A stretch of DNA of 64,000 nt from Methylobacterium sp. Leaf123 (GCF_001423405.1 NZ_LMNS01000039.1:251975-315974); one strand, 5' to 3'; numbered from the stretch's first letter, positions 20,632-30,217 are shown. Notes: generated from the sequence alone by a model not told the origin. Program-made: numbers and translations.

Positions 20632-22638
20632 ATGACCCAGCCCGACAGCCCCCATACCGCCGGATCCATCCCGCCGGACGGCCCCGTGGCCGCGCCCGCG
20701 GGCGGGCCGGCGCCCGGCGAGGGAGGACCGGTCGCGGCCTCGGCGGGCGCGGTCGACGCGTCCCCGGAGGAAGCGCACGGCCACGCCAAGACCGGCTTCT
20801 GGGCCCTCACGGTCGGCTCCGTCGGCGTCGTCTACGGGGATATCGGCACGAGCCCGCTCTATGCCTTCCGCGAGGCGCTCGCGCCCTCGCGCAGCGACGG
20901 CATCCTGCTGGCCGAGGAGGTGATCGGCACCGCCTCGCTCATCATCTGGGCGCTGCTCCTGATCGTGACGATCAAGTACGTCGCGATCCTGCTGCGCATG
21001 GACAATAACGGCGAGGGCGGCATCCTCTCGCTGATGGCCCAGGCCCGCCACGCGCTCGGCGGCTCCAAGATCGTGTTCATGCTGGGCCTGCTCGGCGCCT
21101 CGCTGTTCTACGGCGATTCCGTCATCACCCCGGCGATCTCGGTGCTCTCGGCGGTGGAGGGCCTGAAGCTCGTCACGCCCGCCTTCGAAGATTACGTGTT
21201 GCCGATCACGGTGGCGATCATCCTCGGCCTGTTCGCGGTGCAGAGCCACGGCACGGCGCGGGTCGCGACCTTCTTCGGGCCGGCCATGGTGGTGTGGTTC
21301 CTGGCCATGGCCGCCGCCGCCCTGCCGCACATCGCCGGCAATCCCGGCGTGCTGGCCGCCTTCAATCCCTGGTACGCCGTGCATTACCTCCTCGGCCACG
21401 GCACCGGCGCGCTGGTGGCGCTCGGCGCGGTATTCCTGGCGGTGACCGGGGCGGAGGCCCTGTTCGCCGATCTCGGCCATTTCGGGCGCCGCCCGATCCA
21501 GGTGGCGTGGCTCGGCCTCGTCGCCCCCTGCCTCGTCCTGAACTATCTCGGCCAGACCGCCCTCGTGCTGGCCAAGCCCGAGACCACCGATCCGTTCTAC
21601 CAGCTCGTGCCGGAATGGGGCCTGATCCCCATGGTGCTGCTGGCCACCCTCGCCACCGTCACGGCGAGCCAGGCGGTCATCACCGGCGCGTTCTCGCTGT
21701 CGCGGCAGGCGATCCAGCTCGGCATGCTGCCGCGCATGGAAATCCGCCACACCTCCGAGGCACATTCGGGCCAGATCTACCTGCCGCAGATCAACACCCT
21801 GCTCGCCCTCGGCGTGGTGATCTTGGCGATCTCCTTCCGCTCCTCCTCGGCGCTCGCCTCCGCCTACGGCATTGCCGTGACGGGTACGATGCTGCTTACC
21901 GCCTCCATGGCCTATGTGGTGCTGTGGAAGGTCGTGCGCCTCTCGCCGCTCGTCTCGGCGGCGATCATCATGCCGTTCATCGTGCTCGAGTCGCTGTTCC
22001 TGCTCTCGAACCTGCTGAAGCTGCACGAGGGCGGCTACGTGCCCCTGATGCTCGCGGGCGGCCTGATGCTGATGATGTGGACCTGGGTGCGGGGCGTCAC
22101 GATCCTGTTCAACAAGACCCGCAAGACCGACGTGCCGTTGGTCGAACTCGTCGGCATGCTGGAGAAGAGCACCTCCTACCAGCGGGTGAAGGGCACCGCG
22201 GTCTTCCTCACCAGCGATCCCGAGATCGCCCCGGCCGCACTCCTGCACAACATGAAGCACAACAAGGTGATCCACGAGAAGAACGTGGTGCTCACCGTCG
22301 AGACCATGGACCGGCCCCGCGCCACGAAAGGAGAGCGGGTGCGCATCGAGCCCGTGGGCTTCGGCTTCTACCGGGTGGTGATGCGCTTCGGCTACATGGA
22401 GACGCCCAACATCCCGCGCACCCTGACGCTGCTCAAGCCCCAGGGCTTCAAGTTCGACATCATGTCGACCTCGTTCTTCCTGTCGCGCCGTTCGATCCGC
22501 CCGGCCGCCCATTCCGGCATGCCGCTGTGGCAGGATCGGATCTTCATCACGCTGGCCAAGAACGCCAACGACGCCACGGACTTCTTCCAGATCCCGACCG
22601 GCCGCGTCGTCGAGGTCGGCACGCAAGTCACCGTGTAG
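20632..22638 (+). CDS. kup: KUP/HAK/KT-type potassium uptake protein
   Basis: 668 residues from ATG 20632 (MTQPDSPH). Kup is a low-affinity K+/H+ symporter of the inner membrane. After a disordered Ala/Pro/Gly-rich N-tail of about 60 residues come twelve hydrophobic segments. These begin with the signature GSVGVVYGDIGTSPLYAF and include DNNGEGGILSLMA, GDSVITPAISVLSAVEG and a cytosolic C-terminal domain (KGTAVFLTSDPEIAPAALLHNMKHNKVIHEKNV). The C-terminus ends FFQIPTGRVVEVGTQVTV, typical of the family. Length is normal. It is probably monocistronic. Confidence 0.97.
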   Translation: MTQPDSPHTAGSIPPDGPVAAPAGGPAPGEGGPVAASAGAVDASPEEAHGHAKTGFWALTVGSVGVVYGDIGTSPLYAFREALAPSRSDGILLAEEVIGTASLIIWALLLIVTIKYVAILLRMDNNGEGGILSLMAQARHALGGSKIVFMLGLLGASLFYGDSVITPAISVLSAVEGLKLVTPAFEDYVLPITVAIILGLFAVQSHGTARVATFFGPAMVVWFLAMAAAALPHIAGNPGVLAAFNPWYAVHYLLGHGTGALVALGAVFLAVTGAEALFADLGHFGRRPIQVAWLGLVAPCLVLNYLGQTALVLAKPETTDPFYQLVPEWGLIPMVLLATLATVTASQAVITGAFSLSRQAIQLGMLPRMEIRHTSEAHSGQIYLPQINTLLALGVVILAISFRSSSALASAYGIAVTGTMLLTASMAYVVLWKVVRLSPLVSAAIIMPFIVLESLFLLSNLLKLHEGGYVPLMLAGGLMLMMWTWVRGVTILFNKTRKTDVPLVELVGMLEKSTSYQRVKGTAVFLTSDPEIAPAALLHNMKHNKVIHEKNVVLTVETMDRPRATKGERVRIEPVGFGFYRVVMRFGYMETPNIPRTLTLLKPQGFKFDIMSTSFFLSRRSIRPAAHSGMPLWQDRIFITLAKNANDATDFFQIPTGRVVEVGTQVTV

Positions 22639-22821
22639 CATCCGGCCCCCGCCGCGCGGCGGAGCCGCCAAACGATCGTTCTCCCCAAAGACGACACCCG
22701 ATGGGTGTGCGGAGATCCTGTGGCCGGCTCGCTACAGGACGGTCATTTGCGCGCGACTGTCTTGCGCGTCCCCGTGCCGTCACTTACGGCTGAGCTTACG
22801 AAAACTAAGCAACAACAACAG

Positions 22822-22838
22822 TTTAGCATAATTCCAAA
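22822..22838. promoter_or_regulatory. iron control element (Irr-box) candidate
   Basis: TTTAGCATAATTCCAAA matches the published alphaproteobacterial ICE consensus TTTRGAAYNRTTCYAAA at 16 of 17 positions, as I recall that consensus. It lies about 57 bases before the TonB-receptor start in an AT-rich patch that probably holds the promoter. Irr or RirA-type iron regulation of the receptor is expected. Confidence 0.7.
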
Positions 22839-22895
22839 CAACAGACCGATCCCATTCCGCGCGTTCCTGCGGAGGCTGTCGGCTGTTCGGGGCAG

Positions 22896-25145
22896 ATGGG
22901 GGCCAGGAGTATGGGGTCGGTTCGCACTCTCGTCGGCGTCCGCGCCCTGCGGACGATGGCGCTGGCAGGCGCCTCCTTGATGGCCCTGACCCTTGCAGCC
23001 GCCGCGCAGCAGGCGACGGCACGGTTGGAGGAACTGTCCGTCGAAGGCAGCGGCCGGAATGCCGGCGCCACCGGCGGGCCCCCGGCCCAGCGCGGCGCCG
23101 ACGGCCGCGCGGCGCCCGAGGATCCGCGCGGCCCCGTCGCCGGCTACGTCGCCACCCGCTCGGTCACCGCGACCAAGACCAACACGCCCCTGATCGAGAC
23201 CCCGCAGGCGATCACCGTGATCGGCCGCGATCAGATCGAGGCGCAGGGCGCGCAGACGCTGACCCAGGCGACGCAGTACACCGCCGGCATCTATTCCGGC
23301 GTCTACGGCGCCGACGAGCGCGTCGATTTCTTCACCCTACGCGGCTTCGTGGCGAGCGATTACGGGATCTACAAGGACGGCCTGCAACTGCTGAACTACG
23401 GCTTCGGCACGCTGAAGACCGAGACCTTCGGCCTGGAGCGCATCGAGGTGCTGCGCGGCCCCGCCGCGGTCCTGTTCGGCGCGGGCAACCCCGGCGGCAT
23501 CGTCAACCAGATCACCAAGCGCCCGACGCTCGCACCCTTCGGCTATGTCGAGATCGCCGGCGGCTCGTTCGGGCAGGTCTACGGCGCCTTCGATGTCGGC
23601 GGCCCGGCCGACGATTCGGGTCACCTGTTCTACCGCCTCACCGGCATCGGCCGGCAGGGCGGCACCCAGGTCGAGGGTGCGGATTCCGATCGCGCCTACA
23701 TCGCCCCGGCCTTCACGTGGCGGCCGGATGCCGGCACCACTTTCACGGTGCTGACGAGCTACCAGCGCGATTCCACCGCCGTGACCGCGAACTTCCTGCC
23801 CTATGCCGGCACGGTGCGCCCCAATGCGAGCGGTCTGCGCATCGACCGCTCCCTCAACGTGGGCGATCCGCGCATCAACAGCTTCCAGCGCGAGCAGGTC
23901 TTCGCCGGCTACGAGTTCGAGCACGCGGTCAACGACGTGTGGATCGTGCGCCAGAATTTCCGCTACTCGTTCTCGGACGCAACGCAGAACTCGTATATCG
24001 GCCAGCTCGGCTACGCCGACCTGCCGCAGACGCAGCTCGCCCGCTACCAGTTCCAGTACAGCGACAAGGTCAGCCTGTTCCAGGTCGACAACCAGGCCGA
24101 GGCCCGGTTCTCCGACGGGTACTTCCTGCACGATCTGCTGTTCGGCATCGATTACAAGAACTACTCGCTCTACGACAATCAGGCCTCGCTCTTCCCCGCG
24201 CCGAACCTGAGCATCCTCAACCCGCTCTACGGGCAGATCGTCGGGCGGCCCCTGCCCTATCAGGTCGACGTCAACAGCTTCCGGCAGCTCGGCCTCTACG
24301 CCCAGGACCAGATCAAGCTCACCGACCGGCTGAGCCTGATCGGCGGCCTGCGCTACGACATCACCGACAGCGACGTGTTCCGGAAGCTCGCGCCGGCCAC
24401 CAGCACGAGCCGCAGCGATGACGCGCTGACGGGGCGCATCGCGCTGCTCTACAACTTCGATCCCGGTATCGCGCCCTACGTCGCCTACTCGACTTCGTTC
24501 CAGCCGCAGATCGGCGTCGATGCCATCACCGGGGCCTCGCTGTCGCCAGATCGGGGCGAGCAGATCGAGGTCGGCCTGAAGATCGAGCCGGTCGGCGAGC
24601 GCTTCTCCCTCAACATCGCCGCCTTCGACCTCGTGCGCGACAACCCGCCCTTCCCGGTCCTCCTCGGCTTCGGCAGCACCCAGCTCGGCACCGTGCGCTC
24701 GCGCGGCATCGAGGGGCAGTTCGTCGCCAGCCTCGCGGAAGGCCTGAACGTCGTCGCGGCCGTGACCCATTACGACCTCGAATACACTCGGGTCCGGGAT
24801 GCCGCCCTCGGCGACCTCGTCGGCAAGACCCCGACCAACGTGCCGGAAACCTTCGCTTCGGTCTTTGCCGACTACACCATCCCCGTGGGCGATTGGCGCG
24901 GCTTCGGCTTCGGCGGCGGCGTGCGCTATGTCGGGCGTTCCTACGCCGACCAGCTCAACAATCTGAAGGTGCCGGATTACGTGCTGTTCGACGCGACCGT
25001 GCACTACAATTGGGAGCGCTGGCGCATGGCGATCACCGCCGCCAATCTCGGCGACCGCCGCTTCGTCACCTCGTGCCAGTCGGCCAATTCCTGCTTCTAC
25101 GGCGAGGCCCGCCGCGTCCTGGCGAGTGTGAGCTACCGCTGGTGA
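22896..25145 (+). CDS. TonB-dependent siderophore receptor
   Basis: 749 residues (ATG 22896; ATG 22911 gives 744). It is an outer-membrane receptor, probably for a hydroxamate siderophore such as ferrichrome. A signal peptide with core MALAGASLMALTLAAAAQQA is followed by a Gly/Pro/Arg linker. The plug domain comes next: TNTPLIETPQAITVIGRDQIEAQGAQTLTQATQYTAGI and RIEVLRGPAAVLFGAGNPGGIVNQITKRP. About 22 beta strands follow, and the C-terminal strand ends in the aromatic VSYRW needed for Bam insertion. No signalling-type N-domain and no neighbouring ABC genes are visible. An Irr-type box lies upstream. Confidence 0.95.
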   Translation: MGARSMGSVRTLVGVRALRTMALAGASLMALTLAAAAQQATARLEELSVEGSGRNAGATGGPPAQRGADGRAAPEDPRGPVAGYVATRSVTATKTNTPLIETPQAITVIGRDQIEAQGAQTLTQATQYTAGIYSGVYGADERVDFFTLRGFVASDYGIYKDGLQLLNYGFGTLKTETFGLERIEVLRGPAAVLFGAGNPGGIVNQITKRPTLAPFGYVEIAGGSFGQVYGAFDVGGPADDSGHLFYRLTGIGRQGGTQVEGADSDRAYIAPAFTWRPDAGTTFTVLTSYQRDSTAVTANFLPYAGTVRPNASGLRIDRSLNVGDPRINSFQREQVFAGYEFEHAVNDVWIVRQNFRYSFSDATQNSYIGQLGYADLPQTQLARYQFQYSDKVSLFQVDNQAEARFSDGYFLHDLLFGIDYKNYSLYDNQASLFPAPNLSILNPLYGQIVGRPLPYQVDVNSFRQLGLYAQDQIKLTDRLSLIGGLRYDITDSDVFRKLAPATSTSRSDDALTGRIALLYNFDPGIAPYVAYSTSFQPQIGVDAITGASLSPDRGEQIEVGLKIEPVGERFSLNIAAFDLVRDNPPFPVLLGFGSTQLGTVRSRGIEGQFVASLAEGLNVVAAVTHYDLEYTRVRDAALGDLVGKTPTNVPETFASVFADYTIPVGDWRGFGFGGGVRYVGRSYADQLNNLKVPDYVLFDATVHYNWERWRMAITAANLGDRRFVTSCQSANSCFYGEARRVLASVSYRW

Positions 25146-25302
25146 GCGCAAAGCGCGCGGGGCGGCGCGCTGGCCCGTGCACGAATCGCCGCAGGGCTGG
25201 TCCGCGGGCCCTGCATCAGCTTGGAGGCGGCGGGCGGCCGGGCTATCTCGGGTTTGCTAAGCGGATCGTGAGAATCCGTGCCTTGAGGAACGCCCCGCCG
25301 CC

Positions 25303-25788
25303 ATGATCGTCCGCTCTCTCATCGCCGCCGCCCTGATCGGCGGCATGGTTTGCCCTGCCGTCGCGCAGGAAACCGCCCCGCCGCCCGCGCCAACCGCGCC
25401 GCAAGAGCCCTCGCAAGAGCCTTCGCGGGAGGCTGCCCCGCCGCGGCCGATCCGCAACGCGCCGAGCCCGCGGGCGCTGGAATTTGCCGCCTACATCTTC
25501 TCGGCGGTCAATGTCTGCGGCTACCGGCTCAACGCGCCCGAATTCGAGGCGCTGCTCGCCAAGCAGAACACGCGGCCCGAGGACGTGAGCCCCCGTGGCC
25601 CCTTCGGCAACCGGGTGATCGGCATCTTCACCCTGATGTCCAACCAGATGAATCTCAATCGCGAGCAGGCTTGCCTCGCGGTGGCCGGTGAGTACGGCCC
25701 CGAGGGGAACGTGGTGAAGAACGTCCTGCTGCCGCCGGGCTCCGGCGAGCCGGCCCCCGCGCCGGAAGGCAAGCCGGCACAGCCCTAG
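25303..25788 (+). CDS. hypothetical periplasmic protein
   Basis: 161 residues. The signal peptide MIVRSLIAAALIGGMVCPAVAQE predicts cleavage near residue 22. A Pro/Glu-rich linker (residues 25-50) precedes a compact domain containing AAYIFSAVNVCGYRLNAPEFEALLAKQ and MSNQMNLNREQACLAVAGEYGPEG, with two cysteines that could pair. I recognise no named family, though similar small secreted proteins occur in related genomes. It lies downstream of the TonB receptor by 157 bases on the same strand, but co-function is not shown. Confidence 0.6.
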   Translation: MIVRSLIAAALIGGMVCPAVAQETAPPPAPTAPQEPSQEPSREAAPPRPIRNAPSPRALEFAAYIFSAVNVCGYRLNAPEFEALLAKQNTRPEDVSPRGPFGNRVIGIFTLMSNQMNLNREQACLAVAGEYGPEGNVVKNVLLPPGSGEPAPAPEGKPAQP

Positions 25789-25956
25789 CGGACCCCATCG
25801 GTCGAGGGCCGGCACGGACGGCGAAGGGCTCGGCGTTGGTTGCGGGATCGTTGTGCTGCGAACGCGGCGGCTCCCCGTTCCCGCGAAATGCTGTAGAGGG
25901 ACGGGCGATACCCGCGTCCGACTCTCCCGCTGGCCCTCGTCGACTGACCTTCGCTC

Positions 25957-27075
25957 ATGTCCGCAACCGATCCCGTGCTTCGCCCTCAGCCGCGCCCCGG
26001 CGTGCTCGCCATCGAGGCTTACGTGCCCGGCAAGAGCGCCGCGCCGGGCGTGGCGAAGATCCATAAGCTCTCCTCCAACGAGACGCCTTTGGGCCCGAGC
26101 CCGCACGCGATCGAGGCTCTGCGCGCGGAGGCCGCGACGTTGGCCCTCTATCCCGATGGCAGCGCGACGCGTCTGCGCACGGCGATCGGCGCGCGCTACG
26201 GGATCGACCCCGCCCGCATCGTCTGCGGCGCGGGCTCGGACGAATTGCTGACGCTGCTGGCGATGGCCTTCGTCGGGCCGGGCGACGAGGGCATCTTCTG
26301 CGAGCACGGCTTCCTCGTGTACCGCATCGCGATCCTCACCGCGGGCGGCACGCCGGTGGTGGCGCCGGAAACGAACCTGACGGCGGATGTCGATGCCATC
26401 CTCGCCGCGGTCACGCCCCGCACCCGGATCGTCTACCTCGCCAACCCCAACAACCCGACCGGCACCTACCTGCCGTTCGAGGAGGTTCGCCGCCTGCAGG
26501 CCGGCCTGCCCGGCAATGTGCTCCTCGTGCTCGACGGGGCCTATGCCGAGTACGTGCGGGCCAACGACTACACCGCCGGCCTCGAAATGGCGCTCGAGGC
26601 GGCCAACGTCGTGATGACGCGCACCTTCTCGAAGATCCACGGGCTCGCGGCGCAGCGCATCGGCTGGATGGTCGGCTCCGAGGCCGTGGTCGATGCGATC
26701 AACCGCATCCGCGGGCCGTTCAACCTCTCGGCGGGCGGCATCGCGGCCGGCGCGGCGGCGATCGCCGACGAGGCCCACGTTGCCGCGGCGGTGGCCCACA
26801 ACGACGAATGGCTCGCCTGGCTCACCCGCGAGGTCGAGGCGCTGGGGCTCACCGTGACGCCGAGCGTCGGCAACTTCCTGCTCCTCCACTTCTCGGACGT
26901 GCCCGGCCGCACGGCGGCGGAAGCGGATGCGCATCTGACCCGCGCGGGCGTGATCGTGCGGCGCGTCTCCTCCTACGGCCTGCCCAACGCGCTGCGGGTG
27001 ACGGTCGGCGGCGAGGAGGCCAACCGCGCCTTCGTGGACGCGCTGATCGCCTTCCTGGGAGCCAAGCGTTCGTGA
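25957..27075 (+). CDS. hisC: histidinol-phosphate aminotransferase family (HisC-type)
   Basis: 372 residues, a fold type I PLP aminotransferase. Motifs: KLSSNETPLGPSP near residue 35, YPDGSATRLR near 65, GAGSDELL near 95, YLANPNNPTGTYLP near 160, and the PLP lysine in TFSKIHGLAAQRIGW near 225. HisC converts imidazole-acetol phosphate to histidinol phosphate. Because tyrC follows with its start overlapping this stop codon, this copy may instead act as an aromatic (tyrosine/phenylalanine) aminotransferase, as seen for hisC2-type genes. The specificity cannot be told from sequence. Confidence 0.93.
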   Translation: MSATDPVLRPQPRPGVLAIEAYVPGKSAAPGVAKIHKLSSNETPLGPSPHAIEALRAEAATLALYPDGSATRLRTAIGARYGIDPARIVCGAGSDELLTLLAMAFVGPGDEGIFCEHGFLVYRIAILTAGGTPVVAPETNLTADVDAILAAVTPRTRIVYLANPNNPTGTYLPFEEVRRLQAGLPGNVLLVLDGAYAEYVRANDYTAGLEMALEAANVVMTRTFSKIHGLAAQRIGWMVGSEAVVDAINRIRGPFNLSAGGIAAGAAAIADEAHVAAAVAHNDEWLAWLTREVEALGLTVTPSVGNFLLLHFSDVPGRTAAEADAHLTRAGVIVRRVSSYGLPNALRVTVGGEEANRAFVDALIAFLGAKRS

Positions 27076-27077
27076 CC

Positions 27078-28010
27078 ATGGTGGTGGAGCGCCTCGCCAT
27101 CGTGGGCCTCGGCCTGATCGGCTCCTCGATCGCCCGCGGCGCCCGGACCTACGGGCTGGCGCGGGCGATCGTGGCGATCGACCGCGACGCGGGCGTGATC
27201 GAGCGGGTGAAGGCGCTGGGTCTGGCGGAGGTGGCGAGCACCGACGCCTCGGCGGTGGCGGGCGCCGATCTCGTCATCCTCTGCGTGCCCGTCGGCGCCA
27301 TCGGCGCGGTGGCGGCCGAGATCGCGCCGCATCTGAAGCCGGGCGCGGTCGTCTCCGATGTCGGCTCGGTGAAGGCGGCGGTCGTCGCGGCCGTCACGCC
27401 GCATCTCGCTCAGGGAAATCCCTTCGTTCCGGCCCATCCCGTGGCGGGCACCGAGTATTCGGGCCCGGATTCGGGGTTCGCCACCCTGTTCTCGAACCGC
27501 TGGTGCATCCTCACGCCGCCGGAAGGCACGGATCCGTTGGCCGTCGAGCGGGTGCAGGGCCTGTGGCAGGGCCTCGGCGCCATTGTCGAGACCATGACGC
27601 CCGAGCACCACGATCTCGTGCTCGCCATCACCAGCCACGTGCCGCACCTGATCGCCTACAACATCGTCGGCACGGCGGCCGACCTCGAAGAGGTCACCCA
27701 GTCGGAAGTGATCAAGTTCTCCGCCGGCGGCTTTCGCGATTTCACCCGGATCGCCGCCTCCGACCCGACCATGTGGCGCGACATCTTCCTCACCAACCGC
27801 GACGCGGTGCTGGAGATGCTCGGGCGCTTCAACGAGGATCTGTCCGCCCTGTCGCGGGCGATCCGCTGGGGGGACGGCGAGGCCCTGCACGACCTGTTCA
27901 CCCGTACCCGCACGATCCGCCGCGGCATCGTCGCCATGGGGCAGGAAACCGCCGAGCCGGATTTCGGCCGCGCCCGCAACGCGGCGGCGCCTGCGGCGAA
28001 ACAGAGCTGA
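27078..28010 (+). CDS. tyrC: prephenate/arogenate dehydrogenase TyrC
   Basis: 310 residues from ATG 27078; a GTG at 27072 overlaps the hisC stop and is a possible start. The Rossmann NAD(P) motif is VGLGLIGSSIARGARTYG at the N-terminus, with DVGSVKAAV near residue 95 and HPVAGTEYSGPDSGF near 120, the conserved catalytic-His region of TyrA-type dehydrogenases. The helical C-domain has TSHVPHLIAYNIVG. It oxidises and decarboxylates prephenate or arogenate toward tyrosine. Near-zero spacing to hisC shows translational coupling. Confidence 0.94.
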   Translation: MVVERLAIVGLGLIGSSIARGARTYGLARAIVAIDRDAGVIERVKALGLAEVASTDASAVAGADLVILCVPVGAIGAVAAEIAPHLKPGAVVSDVGSVKAAVVAAVTPHLAQGNPFVPAHPVAGTEYSGPDSGFATLFSNRWCILTPPEGTDPLAVERVQGLWQGLGAIVETMTPEHHDLVLAITSHVPHLIAYNIVGTAADLEEVTQSEVIKFSAGGFRDFTRIAASDPTMWRDIFLTNRDAVLEMLGRFNEDLSALSRAIRWGDGEALHDLFTRTRTIRRGIVAMGQETAEPDFGRARNAAAPAAKQS

Positions 28011-28027
28011 AGGAAAGGGCGCCCGAG

Positions 28028-28972
28028 ATGCGCACATTCGCCATCGTTGCCGTCGTCGAGGGCGCGGCCCCCGATCTGTTCGAGTGGCTCGCTTTCCACC
28101 GGGCGGTCGGCGTGCGCCACTTCGTGATCTACGACAACGGCCTCGACAGCGAAGCCGCGGCGCTCCTGAAGGCGCACGCGGCGATCGGCGTCACCACCCT
28201 CCCCTGCCCGACCCGCATCGACCGCACGCCGCTTTTTGCCGCCTACGACCATTTCCTCGCCTCGTGGGTACGGCTGTTCCGCTTCGCCGCCTTCCTCGGC
28301 ACCGATGAATTCCTGGTGCCAGCGCCCGGCCGTTCGATCGACGACTGGATCGCCCGCATCCCGCCGCATGCCGGCGCGGTGGTAATCAACCGGCGCGTCT
28401 TCAATACGGCCGAGCCGGAAGGGCCGGCCTCCGGGCTCGTCCTGCGCCGTTTCCCGCGCGCTCTGACGCAGGCGGATCGCGAGGCGAACCGCGTCGTCAC
28501 ATCGATCTACCGGCAAGGCGCCGTCGCCACGATCGCCGACCCGCACATGACGGACCTCGTGCAGGGCGAGCGGCTGATGAGCGATTTCGGCCCCGCCGAG
28601 CCGGACCCGCATCGGCCCGGCGCCGTCCTCGCCGTGCGGCACGGCGAGATCCGGCTCAACCACTATCCCCGGCTTGCTCCGGGTACGCCGGCACCCGAAA
28701 CGCGAGCGGAGACGGAGCCGTGCACCCGGACGGCCCGCTGGGTCCCGCCGACTCTCGACGAGATGCGCCATTTCCTAGCTTACGTGGAGAGCACCGCGCC
28801 GGCCGAGGCCGCGCGGCTGCGCGCGCGCCTCGCCGCCGTGCCCGAACTGGCCCAGCCGGTCGCGCCGCGGGAGCATCGCCTCTGGCGGCTGCGCCATCTG
28901 CACAGGCCGCGGGTGGAAGCCGCCGGGCGCTTCGTCCGGCGCAAGATCTTTGGGTCGCCGCGCCCCTGGTGA
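28028..28972 (+). CDS. glycosyltransferase family 92-like / GT2-type protein
   Basis: 314 residues from ATG 28028, 17 bases after tyrC. The N-terminus VVEGAAPDLFEWLAFHRAVGVRHFVIYDNGLDS and the acidic motif GTDEFLVP near residue 98 match the GT92/Glyco_tranf_2_4 pattern in which NE...EWL.yH...Gv..f.iYDN precedes D.DEF. The catalytic acidic motif is complete. The C-terminus is rich in Arg and has no membrane helix. Such enzymes glycosylate surface polysaccharides or lipids. It is probably cotranscribed with hisC-tyrC, although no metabolic link is obvious. Acceptor and donor sugar are unknown. Confidence 0.8.
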   Translation: MRTFAIVAVVEGAAPDLFEWLAFHRAVGVRHFVIYDNGLDSEAAALLKAHAAIGVTTLPCPTRIDRTPLFAAYDHFLASWVRLFRFAAFLGTDEFLVPAPGRSIDDWIARIPPHAGAVVINRRVFNTAEPEGPASGLVLRRFPRALTQADREANRVVTSIYRQGAVATIADPHMTDLVQGERLMSDFGPAEPDPHRPGAVLAVRHGEIRLNHYPRLAPGTPAPETRAETEPCTRTARWVPPTLDEMRHFLAYVESTAPAEAARLRARLAAVPELAQPVAPREHRLWRLRHLHRPRVEAAGRFVRRKIFGSPRPW

Positions 28973-28978
28973 GCCTCC

Positions 28979-30082
28979 TCAGTACAGGGCCGGCAGCACC
29001 ACGTTCGGCACGGCGAGCGGGCCGAGCATCAGGCGTCCGTCGTTCAGGCGCAGCGTCGGCAGGGGCTTGAGGCCGTTGGGGCTGTCGGCCGCTTGCGCCT
29101 CGCCGGCTGCGCTCTCGCGCTTGCGCAGTCCGCCGAGGAACTGGCCGACGAGGTTGCCGATCAGCGCGCCCTTGTCCGCGCCGTAGCGCTGCCCCATCAC
29201 CTGCCCGATCAGGGCTTCGAGCCCGAGCGCGCGGATGTCGAAGCGTCCCTCGGGGCGATGCGCCTCGTCGAGGCCAACTTCACCCTTGGCCTGAAGGCGG
29301 CGCTCGCCCTTGGCGATCGACAAGCGGGTCACCTCGAGGCGGCCGTCCGCCTGACGCCATTTCTCCAATTCCCGCGCCACCGTGCCGGTGCGCAGCACCG
29401 TGGCCCGCTCGATCGTCGTGTCGAGATCGACATCGGCCGGATCGCTGCTGCCGCTCAGGGCATCGAGCTGCGGCACGGCTGCCTTGGCGAGGCGCAGGCT
29501 GACATCGACGGCGCCGTCGTTCTCGAAGCGGTCGGGGGTCGGCCGGGCGTGCAGTTCGAGATGCTGGGCGGCGAAGTCCACCGGGCCCGGATCGGGGGAT
29601 TGCACCGTACCCTTGGGGCCATCGACGACGAAAGAGGCGCGGCTGAACCCGTTCGAGGCGGCGTGGATGCTCGCCTCGAGAGAGGTCCAGGTCACGTCGG
29701 CGGTCAGGTCGCCCTGCTCGACATGGAAGGGGCCGGCGACCTCGAGAACGGCGTGGCGCGGATCGTAGACCTGCACCACGGCGGTGGTCGGCCCGAGGGT
29801 GAACTTCCCGTCGGAACGGGCGAAGCGGACCGAGCCGCAGCGCAGTTCGAGGCGGAAGGGATAACCGGTGATCGAGCGGTCGGCGCAGGTCCATTGCCGG
29901 CCGGCCTGCGCCTCACGGGCGAGCCACGCATCCATCTCGCTCTCGGCCTTGCCGCGGATGAAGAACCACGCGGTGGTCCAGGCGATGACGAGGGTGGCAA
30001 GCAGGATATAGGGGAGGAACAGGCCGATTCGCCGCCGCCGGGGGGGCGGTCCGCCGGAAATCGGATCGGGTGTCTGCGCCAT
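28979..30082 (-). CDS. DUF2125 domain-containing membrane-anchored protein
   Basis: 367 residues from ATG 30082 (MAQTPDP). One N-terminal transmembrane helix (IGLFLPYILLATLVIAWTTAWFFI) follows a Pro/Arg-rich cytosolic tail. The periplasmic domain has the DUF2125 features: W.R.......W.C..RSITGYPFRLEL.C near residue 65, followed by repeated beta segments on fixed spacing. The function of DUF2125 is unknown, but the fold resembles AsmA-like lipid-transport repeats. It is convergent with the glycosyltransferase gene. The longer frame to 30184 lacks family character. Confidence 0.85.
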   Translation of the reverse strand: MAQTPDPISGGPPPRRRRIGLFLPYILLATLVIAWTTAWFFIRGKAESEMDAWLAREAQAGRQWTCADRSITGYPFRLELRCGSVRFARSDGKFTLGPTTAVVQVYDPRHAVLEVAGPFHVEQGDLTADVTWTSLEASIHAASNGFSRASFVVDGPKGTVQSPDPGPVDFAAQHLELHARPTPDRFENDGAVDVSLRLAKAAVPQLDALSGSSDPADVDLDTTIERATVLRTGTVARELEKWRQADGRLEVTRLSIAKGERRLQAKGEVGLDEAHRPEGRFDIRALGLEALIGQVMGQRYGADKGALIGNLVGQFLGGLRKRESAAGEAQAADSPNGLKPLPTLRLNDGRLMLGPLAVPNVVLPALY

Positions 30083-30217
30083 CGGCCTCGTTCCTGCGCG
30101 GCCCGGCAGGAGAGGCCGGACGCCCCCGTGTTTGGAGACCGGGGCTGTCCAAGGCAAGGCCCCTGCCCACCCTCCGGCTTTCACAGCCCGGAAAGGGGAG
30201 GCCGGCCGAACGCCGGA

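Noticed and set aside
20697..20760. Ala/Gly/Pro-rich N-tail of Kup as a separate gene
   Set aside because: It is in frame and continuous with the transporter and follows the ATG at 20632.
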